Assembly (NCBI RefSeq): GCF_025717515.1
Contig: NZ_JAJIRN010000008.1
Location: forward strand, 1 to 64,000
DNA length: 64,000 bases
Direction: 5' to 3'
From: Roseateles oligotrophus
GTDB taxonomy: Bacteria; Pseudomonadota; Gammaproteobacteria; Burkholderiales; Burkholderiaceae_C
The notes under the pieces were generated by a model. It made no database searches. It saw only the letters and a list, made by a program, of their open reading frames with translations, and had not been told where the DNA came from. This document shows positions 44,915 to 53,187 of this stretch, in pieces. A program made the position numbers and the translations under genes. The stretch's first letter is position 1. Every line of letters begins with the position of its first letter.

Positions 44915-46711
44915 ATGCCGGTGCCAAACCTTGAAGTTGCGGCGGTGTTCAACGAAATCGCCGAGTTGCTGACGCTGCAGGATGCCAATCCGTTTCGCAT
45001 CCGCGCCTACCGTAACGCCGCACGCATGCTGAGCGAGCTGGGTCGCAATGTGAGCGATATGCATGAGCGGGGCGAAGATCTCGACGCCTTGCCCGGCATC
45101 GGGCCGGATCTGGCCGGCAAGATCGCCGAGGTACTGGCCCGCGGCAGTTGCACGCTGCTGGACCAATTGCGCCAGCAGTTGCCGAGCGGCCTGAGCGAAT
45201 TATTGCGGCTGCCGCAATTGGGCCCCAAACGCGTGCAACTGCTGCATCAGCAATTGGGCGTCGACAGCGTGGCCGCTTTGCGTCGGGCGGGGCTCAGCGG
45301 GCGCTTGGCCGAGCTGAAGGGTTTCGGACCCAAGCTGCGCCAGCGCCTGCTCGCCGCGACGCAGGATCGCCCGCAGCAGGCCAAGCGCTATAGGCTCGAC
45401 CGCGCCGAGGCCATCGCCGCGGGTTTGCTCACCCAGCTGCGCGCCATGGCCGGCGTGGAGCGCGCCGAAGCGGCCGGCAGCCTGCGTCGACGCCGGGACA
45501 GCATCGGTGATCTCGACCTGCTGGTGCAGGCGCATGCGCGCGAGGGCCGCACCTTGATCGAGGCCTTTGTCCGGCTGCCCGATGTGGGCGAGACGCTGGC
45601 CGCCGGCGCCACGCGGGCCAGCGTGCTGCTGCGCAATGGCATGCAGGTCGATCTGCGTGTGCTCAGCGCCGATAGCTTCGGCGCGGCCTGGCTTTATTTC
45701 ACCGGCTCCAAGGCCCACAACATCGGGCTGCGCAGCATGGCTCAGCAGCGTGGGCTGAAGATCAATGAATATGGTGTCTACAAGTCTGCCGATGAGCCGG
45801 GCAAGAGCCAGCCCAAGGCCGGTTTGGCGCGCATGGCCGGCGCCGATGAAGCATCGGTTTATGCCAGCTTGGGGCTGGCCTGGATCACGCCCGAGTTGCG
45901 GGAGGACCGTGGCGAGCTGGCCGCCGCGCAGCAAGGACGTTTGCCGCTGCTGATCGCCCTGGCCGATCTGCGCGGCGACCTGCATGCCCACAGCCAGGCC
46001 AGCGATGGCCAGGACAGCCTGGAAGTTATGGCCGAGGCCGCCCGCGCCCGAGGCTTGCAATACCTGGCCATCACCGAGCATTCGCCGCGCTTGGCACTCA
46101 CCCATGGGCTGGACGCCAATCGACTGGCTCAGCAGCGCGACCGCATCGCTGAACTGAATCAGCAATGGACGGACTTCAAGCTGCTCCGGGGCATCGAGGT
46201 CGATATCCTGGAAGACGGCAGCCTCGATCTGCCCGACAGCGCGCTGGCCGAGCTGGATCTGGTTGTAGGCGCCATTCACCATCGTCTTGATTTGACCCGC
46301 GAGCGCCAGACCGAGCGCTTGCTGCGTGCGATGGATCAGCGTTATTTCAGCATTCTGGCCCACCCCACCGGCCGCCTGCTCGAGCAGCGCGAGGCTTATG
46401 ACATCGACCTGCAACGGGTACTTCGCAAGGCGCGCGAGCGGGCTTGCTTCGTCGAGCTGAATGCCCAGCCGGCCCGGCTGGATCTGAATGATCTGGCTTG
46501 CCAGATGGCCAAGTCCGAGGGTGTGCTGGTGTCGATCAATTCCGACGCGCATGGCAGGCATGACTTCAATCACCTGCGCTTCGGCATTGACCAAGCGCGC
46601 CGGGCCTGGCTGACGCCTGCCGATGTGCTGAATACGCGCAGCCTAGCCGAGCTGATGCCGCTGCTGCAAGCGAGCATGTCGCGGCCCGCGGAGCCGCTCA
46701 AGTCACCCTGA
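44915..46711 (+). CDS. polX: PolX-type DNA polymerase with PHP domain
   Basis: Family X repair polymerase with 3'-5' exonuclease/AP-endonuclease activity, 598 residues. N-terminal helix-hairpin-helix units (LPGIGPDLAGKIAEVL at about 58, LPQLGPKRVQLLH at about 98). Nucleotidyltransferase core with GSLRRRRDSIGDLDLLV (about 190-206) holding two catalytic Asp. PHP domain from about 352 (GDLHAHSQASDG), with ITEHSP, GIEVDIL, VVGAIHH and NSDAHGRHD metal ligands. Ribosome site AAAGGTAGA. Its end overlaps the convergent homospermidine synthase gene by 14 bases. Confidence 0.93.
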   Translation: MPVPNLEVAAVFNEIAELLTLQDANPFRIRAYRNAARMLSELGRNVSDMHERGEDLDALPGIGPDLAGKIAEVLARGSCTLLDQLRQQLPSGLSELLRLPQLGPKRVQLLHQQLGVDSVAALRRAGLSGRLAELKGFGPKLRQRLLAATQDRPQQAKRYRLDRAEAIAAGLLTQLRAMAGVERAEAAGSLRRRRDSIGDLDLLVQAHAREGRTLIEAFVRLPDVGETLAAGATRASVLLRNGMQVDLRVLSADSFGAAWLYFTGSKAHNIGLRSMAQQRGLKINEYGVYKSADEPGKSQPKAGLARMAGADEASVYASLGLAWITPELREDRGELAAAQQGRLPLLIALADLRGDLHAHSQASDGQDSLEVMAEAARARGLQYLAITEHSPRLALTHGLDANRLAQQRDRIAELNQQWTDFKLLRGIEVDILEDGSLDLPDSALAELDLVVGAIHHRLDLTRERQTERLLRAMDQRYFSILAHPTGRLLEQREAYDIDLQRVLRKARERACFVELNAQPARLDLNDLACQMAKSEGVLVSINSDAHGRHDFNHLRFGIDQARRAWLTPADVLNTRSLAELMPLLQASMSRPAEPLKSP

Positions 46712-48131
46712 AATTACAGAACTGCCAGGGGTCGTCGAGATCGAGAGTCTCATCAAATAACCAGCCACGTCCCTGCAGTGGTGTCCAGTCGCTATAGGCG
46801 CCCACCATCTCGCCCAAGTAGGGTCCACACAGGCCGATGATCTCTTCAAAAGGCAGCTCATCGGGCTCCAGCAATCCCTGGTCGGGCTTGCGAATCGCCC
46901 ACAACACACCGGCCAGCACCGCCGCCGTCACCTGCAAGCTGGTGGCACTGTTGTGCGGGCAAAGCTCGCGTGCGCGCCCGATCGACAGACGGGAACCATA
47001 CCAATAGGCACCGCTCGCATGGCCCATCAGCAGCACACCCAGCTCATCAATGCCGCTGCTGATTTCTTCCTTCAAGACCCGCTCCCGGCTTTGCAGCTGC
47101 CAGTTGCGGCCGGCCAACTCATGCAGCGACAGCACCGCATCATCGCAGGGGTGGTAGGCGTAATGCACGGTCGGGCGGTAGCGCGGCCGGGCCGGGTCGC
47201 CCAGCGTCAGGTAGTTCGCGATCGAAATCGACTCGGCATGCGTGATCAAGAACGCATGCATGGGCCCACTCAGCGGCGTCCAGCTGCGCACCCGCGTGGC
47301 CGCGCCGGGCCGCTGCAGATAGATGGCAGCCTGCGACCCCGCTTGATGGCGGCGCCCATCGGCCGGCAGCGCCCGTTCATGACTGCCCCAGCCCAGTTCG
47401 GCCGGTTGCCGACCTTCATCGACGAAGGCTTCCACCGACCAGGTGTTGACGAACTCGTTGAGCTGCTTGCGCGGCCCGCCGCTTTGGGTGTCGCGCTCGG
47501 CAATATGAATCACCCGCACATCCAAGCGTTCGGCCAGGCCGGCCCATTCCTGCTGGCCACAAGGCTGCGCGTCGGGCAGGCCTTGGTCGCGCGCCAAGGT
47601 CAGCAAGGCCTGCTTGACAAAATGCGAGACCAAACCCGGATTGGCCCCGTGGGTCAGCAGCGCGGTCGGGCCACGCGACGGTTTGTGCCGCAAGGCCAGC
47701 GCCGCCTCGCGCAGCGCATAGTTGGTGCGCTCGGCCAGGCCCAAAGCAGGGTCGATATAGCCTCCCAGCCAGGGCTCGATGCAGGTGTCCAGATACAGCA
47801 CGCCATGCGCCTGGCACCAGCCGATCAGCGCCACGCTGCTGACGTTGACCGACAAATTGAGCAAAAAGTCGCCCGCCGACAATTGGCCGTCCAAGGCTTG
47901 CTGATAGTTCTCCGGCGTCAAGGCCAAGGGCAGATAGCGCACGCCGGCTGCTTCGGTCATCGCCGCGTAGTCGCCCAGGCCTTGCTCGGGTGCCAGCACC
48001 AGCAAGCGATCGGGGCGCATCTTCAAATGCCGCAAGAGCAGGGGCAACACACCTTGGCCAATACAGCCAAAGCCGACCATCACCAAGCGGCCGTCAAAAC
48101 GCCAAGATTCGGGCAAGGACGAGGGGCTCAT
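46698..48131 (-). CDS. hss: Homospermidine synthase
   Basis: NAD-dependent enzyme that makes homospermidine from putrescine, saccharopine-dehydrogenase fold, 477 residues. Rossmann motif MVGFGCIGQGVLPLL (about 18-32), NLSVNVSSVALIGWC, YLDTCIEPW, THGANPGLVSHFVKQAL, and the C-terminal GARELCPHNSATSLQVTAA-like region (ARELCPHNSATSLQVTAA) are characteristic. Found as a single gene in many Burkholderiales and Alphaproteobacteria. Confidence 0.9.
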   Translation of the reverse strand: MSPSSLPESWRFDGRLVMVGFGCIGQGVLPLLLRHLKMRPDRLLVLAPEQGLGDYAAMTEAAGVRYLPLALTPENYQQALDGQLSAGDFLLNLSVNVSSVALIGWCQAHGVLYLDTCIEPWLGGYIDPALGLAERTNYALREAALALRHKPSRGPTALLTHGANPGLVSHFVKQALLTLARDQGLPDAQPCGQQEWAGLAERLDVRVIHIAERDTQSGGPRKQLNEFVNTWSVEAFVDEGRQPAELGWGSHERALPADGRRHQAGSQAAIYLQRPGAATRVRSWTPLSGPMHAFLITHAESISIANYLTLGDPARPRYRPTVHYAYHPCDDAVLSLHELAGRNWQLQSRERVLKEEISSGIDELGVLLMGHASGAYWYGSRLSIGRARELCPHNSATSLQVTAAVLAGVLWAIRKPDQGLLEPDELPFEEIIGLCGPYLGEMVGAYSDWTPLQGRGWLFDETLDLDDPWQFCNFRVT

Positions 48132-48186
48132 TTGAGCTGGAACCGACGTGTGACGCGGCCGAGTCCGACGCGATGCGAAGCCATCG

Positions 48187-48630
48187 CTACAGCGTAGCCA
48201 AGCGCTGCGTCAACTCAGGCAGGGCGAGTCCGGTCAGATCACTGGGCAGTGTGCCCTGCAAGACTTTTTCGCATGCCGGGCTGAGTTGCGACTTCAACTC
48301 GCCAAGAAATGGATTCGACGCGACCAGCAGCAGCGCCCCGCAGCGCTTTGCCTTCACGGCCTCATCAACATAACTTGCCAACTGCCTGGCGAATAATTCA
48401 TGCTGCTTTCGATGCGGGTCGGTACGGGCGTCGAGGGCGGTGCCGCCCGGGCTGCTCTCGCCGATGGCGCGCATCACCTTGCCGGGCCGATCCGAGGCCA
48501 GATCGATGCCCTTGAGCTGGCTTTGTGGATGCACGAAGTCGGCCACCTCGCGCAATTCGGAGTTTCGATCGCTGCGCTCGCAAATGCGGGCACGCGCGGC
48601 ATTGCAAAGAACAATCCAGGTCGCCGTCAT
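48187..48630 (-). CDS. Host-attachment family protein
   Basis: A 147-residue protein of the 'protein required for attachment to host cells' family (PF10116): WIVLCNAARARICE at the start, HPQSQLKGIDLASDRPG, and KQHELFARQLASYVDEAV. The family is related to eRF1/Rossmann-like nucleic-acid-binding folds and its cellular role is unclear. The ATG at 48630 follows GGAGA at good spacing. A terminator lies 29 bases upstream of the start. Confidence 0.8.
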   Translation of the reverse strand: MTATWIVLCNAARARICERSDRNSELREVADFVHPQSQLKGIDLASDRPGKVMRAIGESSPGGTALDARTDPHRKQHELFARQLASYVDEAVKAKRCGALLLVASNPFLGELKSQLSPACEKVLQGTLPSDLTGLALPELTQRLATL

Positions 48631-48658
48631 GCTTTGTTCTCCAACAGACATCGCTATC

Positions 48659-48696
48659 AAAAAAGGAGCCCGCCAAGTCTTGCGAATTGGCGGGCT
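48659..48696 (-). terminator. Rho-independent terminator on the minus strand
   Basis: On the minus strand AGCCCGCCAA pairs with TTGGCGGGCT (ten perfect pairs, ten-base loop), then CC and six T. It ends whatever minus-strand transcript comes from above 48.7 kb and insulates the host-attachment gene. Confidence 0.75.
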
Positions 48697-48767
48697 TGGA
48701 GAAGGCCGTCTAGCTCAAGCGGCCGATGCGTCTGCTTCGCCCGCTCGAGTCAACAGCACTTCACCAT

Positions 48768-48788
48768 CATGGTGTCGGCGACACCATG
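48768..48788. promoter_or_regulatory. Long palindrome, candidate operator or cruciform
   Basis: CATGGTGTCG and CGACACCATG are perfect ten-base arms around a single G, 21 bases in total. Symmetry at this length with no loop fits a dimeric regulator's operator better than an RNA hairpin. Confidence 0.45.
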
Positions 48789-49059
48789 ACTTCCCCACTC
48801 AAGGGGAAACTCACACCCCTAGCCCGCAAGCATTGCAAGCTGGCCATTCACCTTGCGCCTATGTCCTCAACCCCATTTCACTCTTGCCTGCCTTCCTTGT
48901 GATTCAAATTTAGTTTGCGCTGCACCGCCGGCCTTGAGCATGCGCAATGAGCGGCAAATCTGCTGTTCAGTTCGATCCAATTCTGTGCGGCTGCTGGCGT
49001 GCTATTGCCTTGCCAAGCGCAACTGGGTGATGCATGGCATGAGAGGGCAGGGTCCAGCC

Positions 49060-49353
49060 TCAGTCGGTAGTCTTGCCTTGAACCATCCGAGCCTGCAGAT
49101 AGTTCAGCACATCGTCGAGTGAAATGAGGCCCGCATAGTCGGCCTCCGGGATGGCTATGCCGAAGCGTTTCTCAATTCCGAGCAGAAAATTCAGCCAGTC
49201 CATTGAGTCGAGGTCGACCTGGCGACGCAGCGGCCGCTCGATGGCAATCGCCTTCGGGTCGATTTCGGGGGCGATCTGGCACAGCAGTTCGAGCAGCGTC
49301 AGGGTCAGGTCTTGCCTGCTTGGGATCTTTTTGTCCTTGTCGCTGTCGCTCAT
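49060..49353 (-). CDS. Acyl carrier protein (second copy, operon-specific)
   Basis: A 97-residue carrier protein, clearly different from AcpP. The phosphopantetheine site is Ser50 in VDLDSMDWLNFLLGIEKRFGI, followed by the recognition helix. A charged N-terminal extension (MSDSDKDKKIPSRQ) precedes helix one. It is the last gene of the nine-gene operon and starts inside the E2 stop (ATGA overlap). An ACP beside an E1-E2 complex suggests acyl transfer from the dehydrogenase or the acyl-CoA synthetase to the carrier; this is inference. Confidence 0.82.
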   Translation of the reverse strand: MSDSDKDKKIPSRQDLTLTLLELLCQIAPEIDPKAIAIERPLRRQVDLDSMDWLNFLLGIEKRFGIAIPEADYAGLISLDDVLNYLQARMVQGKTTD

Positions 49354-50561
49354 GGCGTGCTCCCGTCTGGGCTTGATTGGGCTGGCGGGACTAGAGCTTG
49401 CGGCTCCTGCAGTAAGTCGCGCAGCTCGGCCAGAAATAGCGCGCCCCGGTGGCCGTCCGAAACCCGGTGGTCGGCCGCCAAGGTCGCGCTTAGCAGCGGC
49501 ATCACTGCCAGCTTGCCGTCGTCCTGCACCCAGGGCCGTTCGGCGATGCGGCCCAGGCCCACCAGCGCCACTTGCGGCGGATAGATCACGCCGAAGACCT
49601 GCTCCACCCCTTGCTCGCCCAACTGGGTGACGGTGATGGTGGGCGCGGACATCTCGGAGCTGCGCAGCGAGCCGGCACGGGTGCGCTTGACCAGATCGCC
49701 GAGCTCCCGCATCAATTGCTCCACGGGCTTGTCTTGCACATCGTGCAAGGCCGGAGCGAGCAGGCCGCCGCCGCGCAGCGAGATCGCCACGCCGATATGC
49801 GCTGCATGGGCAGGCTGGAACTTGCCGTCGACAAAGTAGCCATTCAGCTCCGGCACCCGCCGCAAGGCCAGCGCCACCGCCTTCAAGAGCAGCACCGCCG
49901 GCAGCAGGCGCTCGGTCAGCGGCAGTGACTCATTACGTTGACGCAGCCAGGCGCTGGCCTTGGCCATCGGAATGGTCTCGGCCAGGTAGTAATGTGGAAT
50001 CTCCCGCTTGGAGCGGCTCATCGCGGCGGCGATGGTGGCGCGCATCGCGAAGCTGCGGTCGTCAGTCTCGCTGCTCTGGCTGCTCTGGCCGCTCTGGGCG
50101 AGCAAGGTCGTTTGCTGCGCTTGCCCATGGGCCTCGATATCCGCCAGCGTCAACGCGGTGCCGGCCGCTCTCGGCTGCAACTTATTTGCATCCAGACCCA
50201 GCTCGGCGGCACGCCGGCGTGCGGCCGGCGAGATTTTTGGGCGCTGCGGCGCACTCGCCGCCGGTTCGGTTTCCGGCTGCGCCTGCGCCACGGCCCATTG
50301 GCGCTCGACCTCCTCGGCGCTTTCGCCGGGCAGACGCAGCAAGGCCAGCGGGCTGCCGACCGGCAGGGTCTGTTGCAGCGGCGCGAGCAGGCGATGGACG
50401 GTGCCGGCCTGCCAGCATTCCACATCGATCGCCGCCTTGGCGGTGTCGACCACGGCCACCACCTGCCCGCGCTCGACCTTGTCGCCGGGCTTGACCAGCC
50501 ATTGCAACAGGCGCCCGCTATCCATGTCGGAGCCCAGCGAGGGCAGGCGCAATTCATACAT
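49350..50561 (-). CDS. 2-oxoacid dehydrogenase E2 (dihydrolipoyl acyltransferase)
   Basis: A 403-residue E2. Lipoyl domain 1-78 with lipoyl Lys42 (VVDTAKAAIDV). Peripheral-subunit-binding domain about 108-145 (ISPAARRRAAELGLDANKL). The linker is Gln/Ser-rich. Catalytic acyltransferase domain about 170-390 has HRVSDG with His365 and Asp369. The binding domain normally holds E1 or E3, though no E3 gene is in this operon. The E1 subunits are upstream, so it acts on pyruvate, acetoin or a branched-chain acid; pyruvate is favoured by the neighbouring PEP synthase and acetyl-CoA synthetase. Confidence 0.88.
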   Translation of the reverse strand: MYELRLPSLGSDMDSGRLLQWLVKPGDKVERGQVVAVVDTAKAAIDVECWQAGTVHRLLAPLQQTLPVGSPLALLRLPGESAEEVERQWAVAQAQPETEPAASAPQRPKISPAARRRAAELGLDANKLQPRAAGTALTLADIEAHGQAQQTTLLAQSGQSSQSSETDDRSFAMRATIAAAMSRSKREIPHYYLAETIPMAKASAWLRQRNESLPLTERLLPAVLLLKAVALALRRVPELNGYFVDGKFQPAHAAHIGVAISLRGGGLLAPALHDVQDKPVEQLMRELGDLVKRTRAGSLRSSEMSAPTITVTQLGEQGVEQVFGVIYPPQVALVGLGRIAERPWVQDDGKLAVMPLLSATLAADHRVSDGHRGALFLAELRDLLQEPQALVPPAQSSPDGSTP

Positions 50562-50579
50562 GGGCGGCTCCGCGGGCGT

Positions 50580-51557
50580 TCAGAGTTGCTGGCGCAGCAG
50601 CGACTGCGCTGCGGCGATGATTTTTGGCGGCATCGGCAGCGCGGCCTCTTCGAGATGCTTGGCATAAGGCATAGGCAGCTCGGCACCGCAAACCCGCATC
50701 GGTGCCGCGTCCAGGTCATAGAACGCCGCCTCGGACACGGCGGCGATGATCTCGGCCGCCAGGCCGCAGCTGCGCCAGCCCTCGTCCACCACCAGCAGGC
50801 GGTGCGTTTTGCGCACCGAGGCCAGCACGGTCGCCATGTCCAGCGGGCGCAGCACGCGCAGGTCTATCACCTCGGCGTCTATGCCGTCGGCGGCCAGCGC
50901 CTCGGCGGCCTGCAGCACGCGCGGCATCGAGCCGCCGTAGCTGACTATGCTGAGATCGGCGCCGCTGCGGCGCAGGGCGGCATGTTCAAGGTCGATGGGC
51001 GGCACCGGGTTGCTCAGTTCACCCTCCAGGTTGTAGAGCTGCGCATGCTCGAACAGGATCACCGGGTCGGGGTCTTGCAGCGCCAGCCAGAGCATGCCGC
51101 GCGCGTCGTCCAGCGTGGCCGGCGCCAGCACCCGCAGGCCCGGCACATGGGCATACCAGACCTCCAGGCTGTGCGAATGCTGGGCCGCCAATTGCCGGCC
51201 GGCGCCGCTGGCCATGCGTATCACCAGCGGCACGCCGAACTGGCCGCCCGACATATGGCGCAGCGTGGCGGCGGTGTTGACGATCTGGTCCAGCGCCAGC
51301 AGGCTGAAGTTGACCGTCATGATTTCGATGATGGGCCGCAAGCCGCCCAGGGCCGCGCCAATGCCGGCGCCGACAAAGGCCAGCTCCGACAGCGGCGCGT
51401 CGCGCACCCGCTGCTCGCCGAACTGTTCTTGCAGGCCTTTGGTGACCGCATAGCTGCCGCCATAACGCCCGACATCCTCGCCAATGATGAGCACGCGCGG
51501 GTCGCGCTCCAGCGCCTCGAGGTGGGCCGCGCGCAGCGCTTCGCGGTAGCTGCCCAT
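50580..51557 (-). CDS. 2-oxoacid (pyruvate/acetoin) dehydrogenase E1 beta
   Basis: A 325-residue thiamine-diphosphate enzyme subunit. [50 protein letters not shown], and the transketolase C-terminal part ([30 protein letters not shown]) are diagnostic. It works as an alpha2-beta2 tetramer with the E1-alpha encoded at 52150-53187. Unusually, a flavodoxin gene lies between the two subunit genes; its stop and the E1-beta start share one base. Confidence 0.9.
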   Translation of the reverse strand: MGSYREALRAAHLEALERDPRVLIIGEDVGRYGGSYAVTKGLQEQFGEQRVRDAPLSELAFVGAGIGAALGGLRPIIEIMTVNFSLLALDQIVNTAATLRHMSGGQFGVPLVIRMASGAGRQLAAQHSHSLEVWYAHVPGLRVLAPATLDDARGMLWLALQDPDPVILFEHAQLYNLEGELSNPVPPIDLEHAALRRSGADLSIVSYGGSMPRVLQAAEALAADGIDAEVIDLRVLRPLDMATVLASVRKTHRLLVVDEGWRSCGLAAEIIAAVSEAAFYDLDAAPMRVCGAELPMPYAKHLEEAALPMPPKIIAAAQSLLRQQL

Positions 51558-52120
51558 CAGGCGACTTGGGCCGTGGGGGCCAACCCGGTGATCTTCAGGA
51601 ATTGATCGACATCGGCCTCCAGCTGCGCCCAGTCGGTGTATTCATGGTCATGGCTGGTGTCGCCGGACTGGTCATGGTGGCGGGCGATCAGGCGCATCAT
51701 CACGCGCTTGAAATAATCGTATTGCGTGTACTTCAAGGCACCGGCGACGCAACGCGTCAGCAGTGGTTGCAGCTCGCATTCCTGCATGAAGTGATCGGCG
51801 GAGCGGCGTACTTCCTTGCTGCTGTCGGCGTCATTCATCGCCGCGCTCAAGGAGACCGAGAAGAAGGCCAGTGGCAGCGTCTTCAGCCATTCCTGGTTGG
51901 ACTTCAGGAAATGCGCCAGCGAGCTCTGATGCCGGTCGAGATGCAAGGAGCCGCAGGCAATCACCGCCTGGTAAAAAGGTTGGACCTGCTCGGCGGCGGG
52001 CGTGGCCGTGTCGACCACATCGACCCGGTGGCCGCGAATGCGCAGGCGCTCGGCGATGAACTGGGCCACCTTGCGGGTCTGGCCCTCGGTGGTGCCATAG
52101 GCGATCAGGATGGGCAGCAT
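51557..52120 (-). CDS. Flavodoxin-domain protein (HemG-like)
   Basis: A 187-residue protein of the flavodoxin fold: [25 protein letters not shown] (FMN phosphate loop TTEGQT), [23 protein letters not shown] and [14 protein letters not shown]. It resembles HemG-type protoporphyrinogen dehydrogenases, here embedded between E1-alpha and E1-beta. It could carry electrons for the complex or respond to redox state. A strong AAGGAGA site precedes the ATG at 52120, which I prefer to a longer frame overlapping E1-alpha. Confidence 0.8.
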   Translation of the reverse strand: MLPILIAYGTTEGQTRKVAQFIAERLRIRGHRVDVVDTATPAAEQVQPFYQAVIACGSLHLDRHQSSLAHFLKSNQEWLKTLPLAFFSVSLSAAMNDADSSKEVRRSADHFMQECELQPLLTRCVAGALKYTQYDYFKRVMMRLIARHHDQSGDTSHDHEYTDWAQLEADVDQFLKITGLAPTAQVA

Positions 52121-52149
52121 AACGGTTCTCCTTGCTGTGATTTGATGAC

Positions 52150-53187
52150 TCAAGACTTGGGCCCGGCCGGGCCGGCGACTACATCGACAAACATCTGTTC
52201 GACCGGCTCCCAGCTGCCGGCTTCGGCGAAGCGCACCGCTGCCTCGAGCTCCTGCTCGGCCGCTTGTTCGATCTGCTGCAGCTCGACGTCATTGAGCATC
52301 TCGGCGGCGCGCAGCTGGGCGGCGAAGCAGGCGATCGGGTCGTGTGTCTTCCAGCGCTCGACCTCCTGCTTGTCGCGGTACAGCTCGGCGTCAAACATCG
52401 AATGCGCGCGGAAGCGGTAGGTGTGAAGCTCCAGAAAAAACGGCCGCTGCTCGCGCCGCACGAAGGCTATGGCCTGCGCCGCCGCCGCATGCACGGCCAG
52501 CACATTCATGCCGTTGATATGGCCGGTCGGCAAGCCTTGGGCGGCGGCCTTGGCGGTCAGGCTGATCTGCGCCTCGCTGCGCGCCAAGGCCGTGCCCATC
52601 GCGTACAGATTGTTTTCGCACACAAACAGTACCGGCAACTGCCACAGTGCGGCCAGGTTCAGCGACTCATGGAAGACCCCCTCGGCCACCGCGCCCTCGC
52701 CAAAAAAGCAGACCGTCACGCAGCCCTTGCGGCCCAGCATCTGGTCGGCAAGCGCCAGGCCGACGGCGCTGGGCAGGCCGGCGCCGACGATGGCGTTGCC
52801 GCCGTAGAAGTTGCAGGCCTTGTCGAACAAATGCATCGAACCGCCGCGCCCGCGCGAGCAGCCTTCTTGCTTGCCGAACATCTCGGCCATGATGGCCTTC
52901 ATGCTGACGCCGCGCAGCAGCGCATGGCCATGTTCGCGGTAGGTGGCCAGCACCTTGTCCTCGGGCTTGAGCTCGCAGAAGATGCCGGCGGCGACCGCCT
53001 CCTCGCCGATATAGAGATGCAAAAAGCCGCGTATCTTGCCCTCGCCATAGAGCTGCGCGCAGCGCTCTTCCATGCGGCGGATGCGAACCATATCGGCCAG
53101 GCGGGCGAGGCAAAACGCGCGCTCATGCCGGCGGGGTTCAATGCTGGCCAAGTCAGCTGATTCAGGCGTCGCCGCTGTGCCGCTCAT
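52150..53187 (-). CDS. 2-oxoacid (pyruvate/acetoin) dehydrogenase E1 alpha
   Basis: A 345-residue subunit. [30 protein letters not shown] opens the core; HGHALLRGV and [28 protein letters not shown] are conserved. The thiamine-diphosphate/Mg motif is [20 protein letters not shown] ... CENN, with the canonical Asp (GDG) replaced by Glu. The phosphorylation-loop-like stretch is [10 protein letters not shown]. It overlaps the acyl-CoA synthetase stop by four bases. Confidence 0.9.
   Translation of the reverse strand: MSGTAATPESADLASIEPRRHERAFCLARLADMVRIRRMEERCAQLYGEGKIRGFLHLYIGEEAVAAGIFCELKPEDKVLATYREHGHALLRGVSMKAIMAEMFGKQEGCSRGRGGSMHLFDKACNFYGGNAIVGAGLPSAVGLALADQMLGRKGCVTVCFFGEGAVAEGVFHESLNLAALWQLPVLFVCENNLYAMGTALARSEAQISLTAKAAAQGLPTGHINGMNVLAVHAAAAQAIAFVRREQRPFFLELHTYRFRAHSMFDAELYRDKQEVERWKTHDPIACFAAQLRAAEMLNDVELQQIEQAAEQELEAAVRFAEAGSWEPVEQMFVDVVAGPAGPKS

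Larger units (their letters stand above)
48631..49059. other. 429-base intergenic region downstream of the ACP operon
   Basis: No protein gene is supported. It contains a minus-strand terminator (48659-48696), a near-perfect hairpin TTCCCC/GGGGAA (48791-48808) and a long palindrome (48768-48788). The terminator has no recognised gene directly in front of it on the minus strand, except the ACP operon ending at 49060, 360 bases away. So either the operon has a long 3' tail or a small RNA is made here. Confidence 0.45.

Noticed and set aside
45200-46594. 464-codon minus-strand frame
   Set aside because: Shadow of polX, which has complete polymerase and PHP motifs.
48700-48760. tRNA-like cloverleaf near the host-attachment gene
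   Set aside because: A GGCCG/CGGCC stem exists but there is no T-loop consensus or acceptor stem.
49938-51605. 555-codon plus-strand frame
   Set aside because: Antisense to E2 and E1-beta; Gln/His/Arg-rich composition, no domains.
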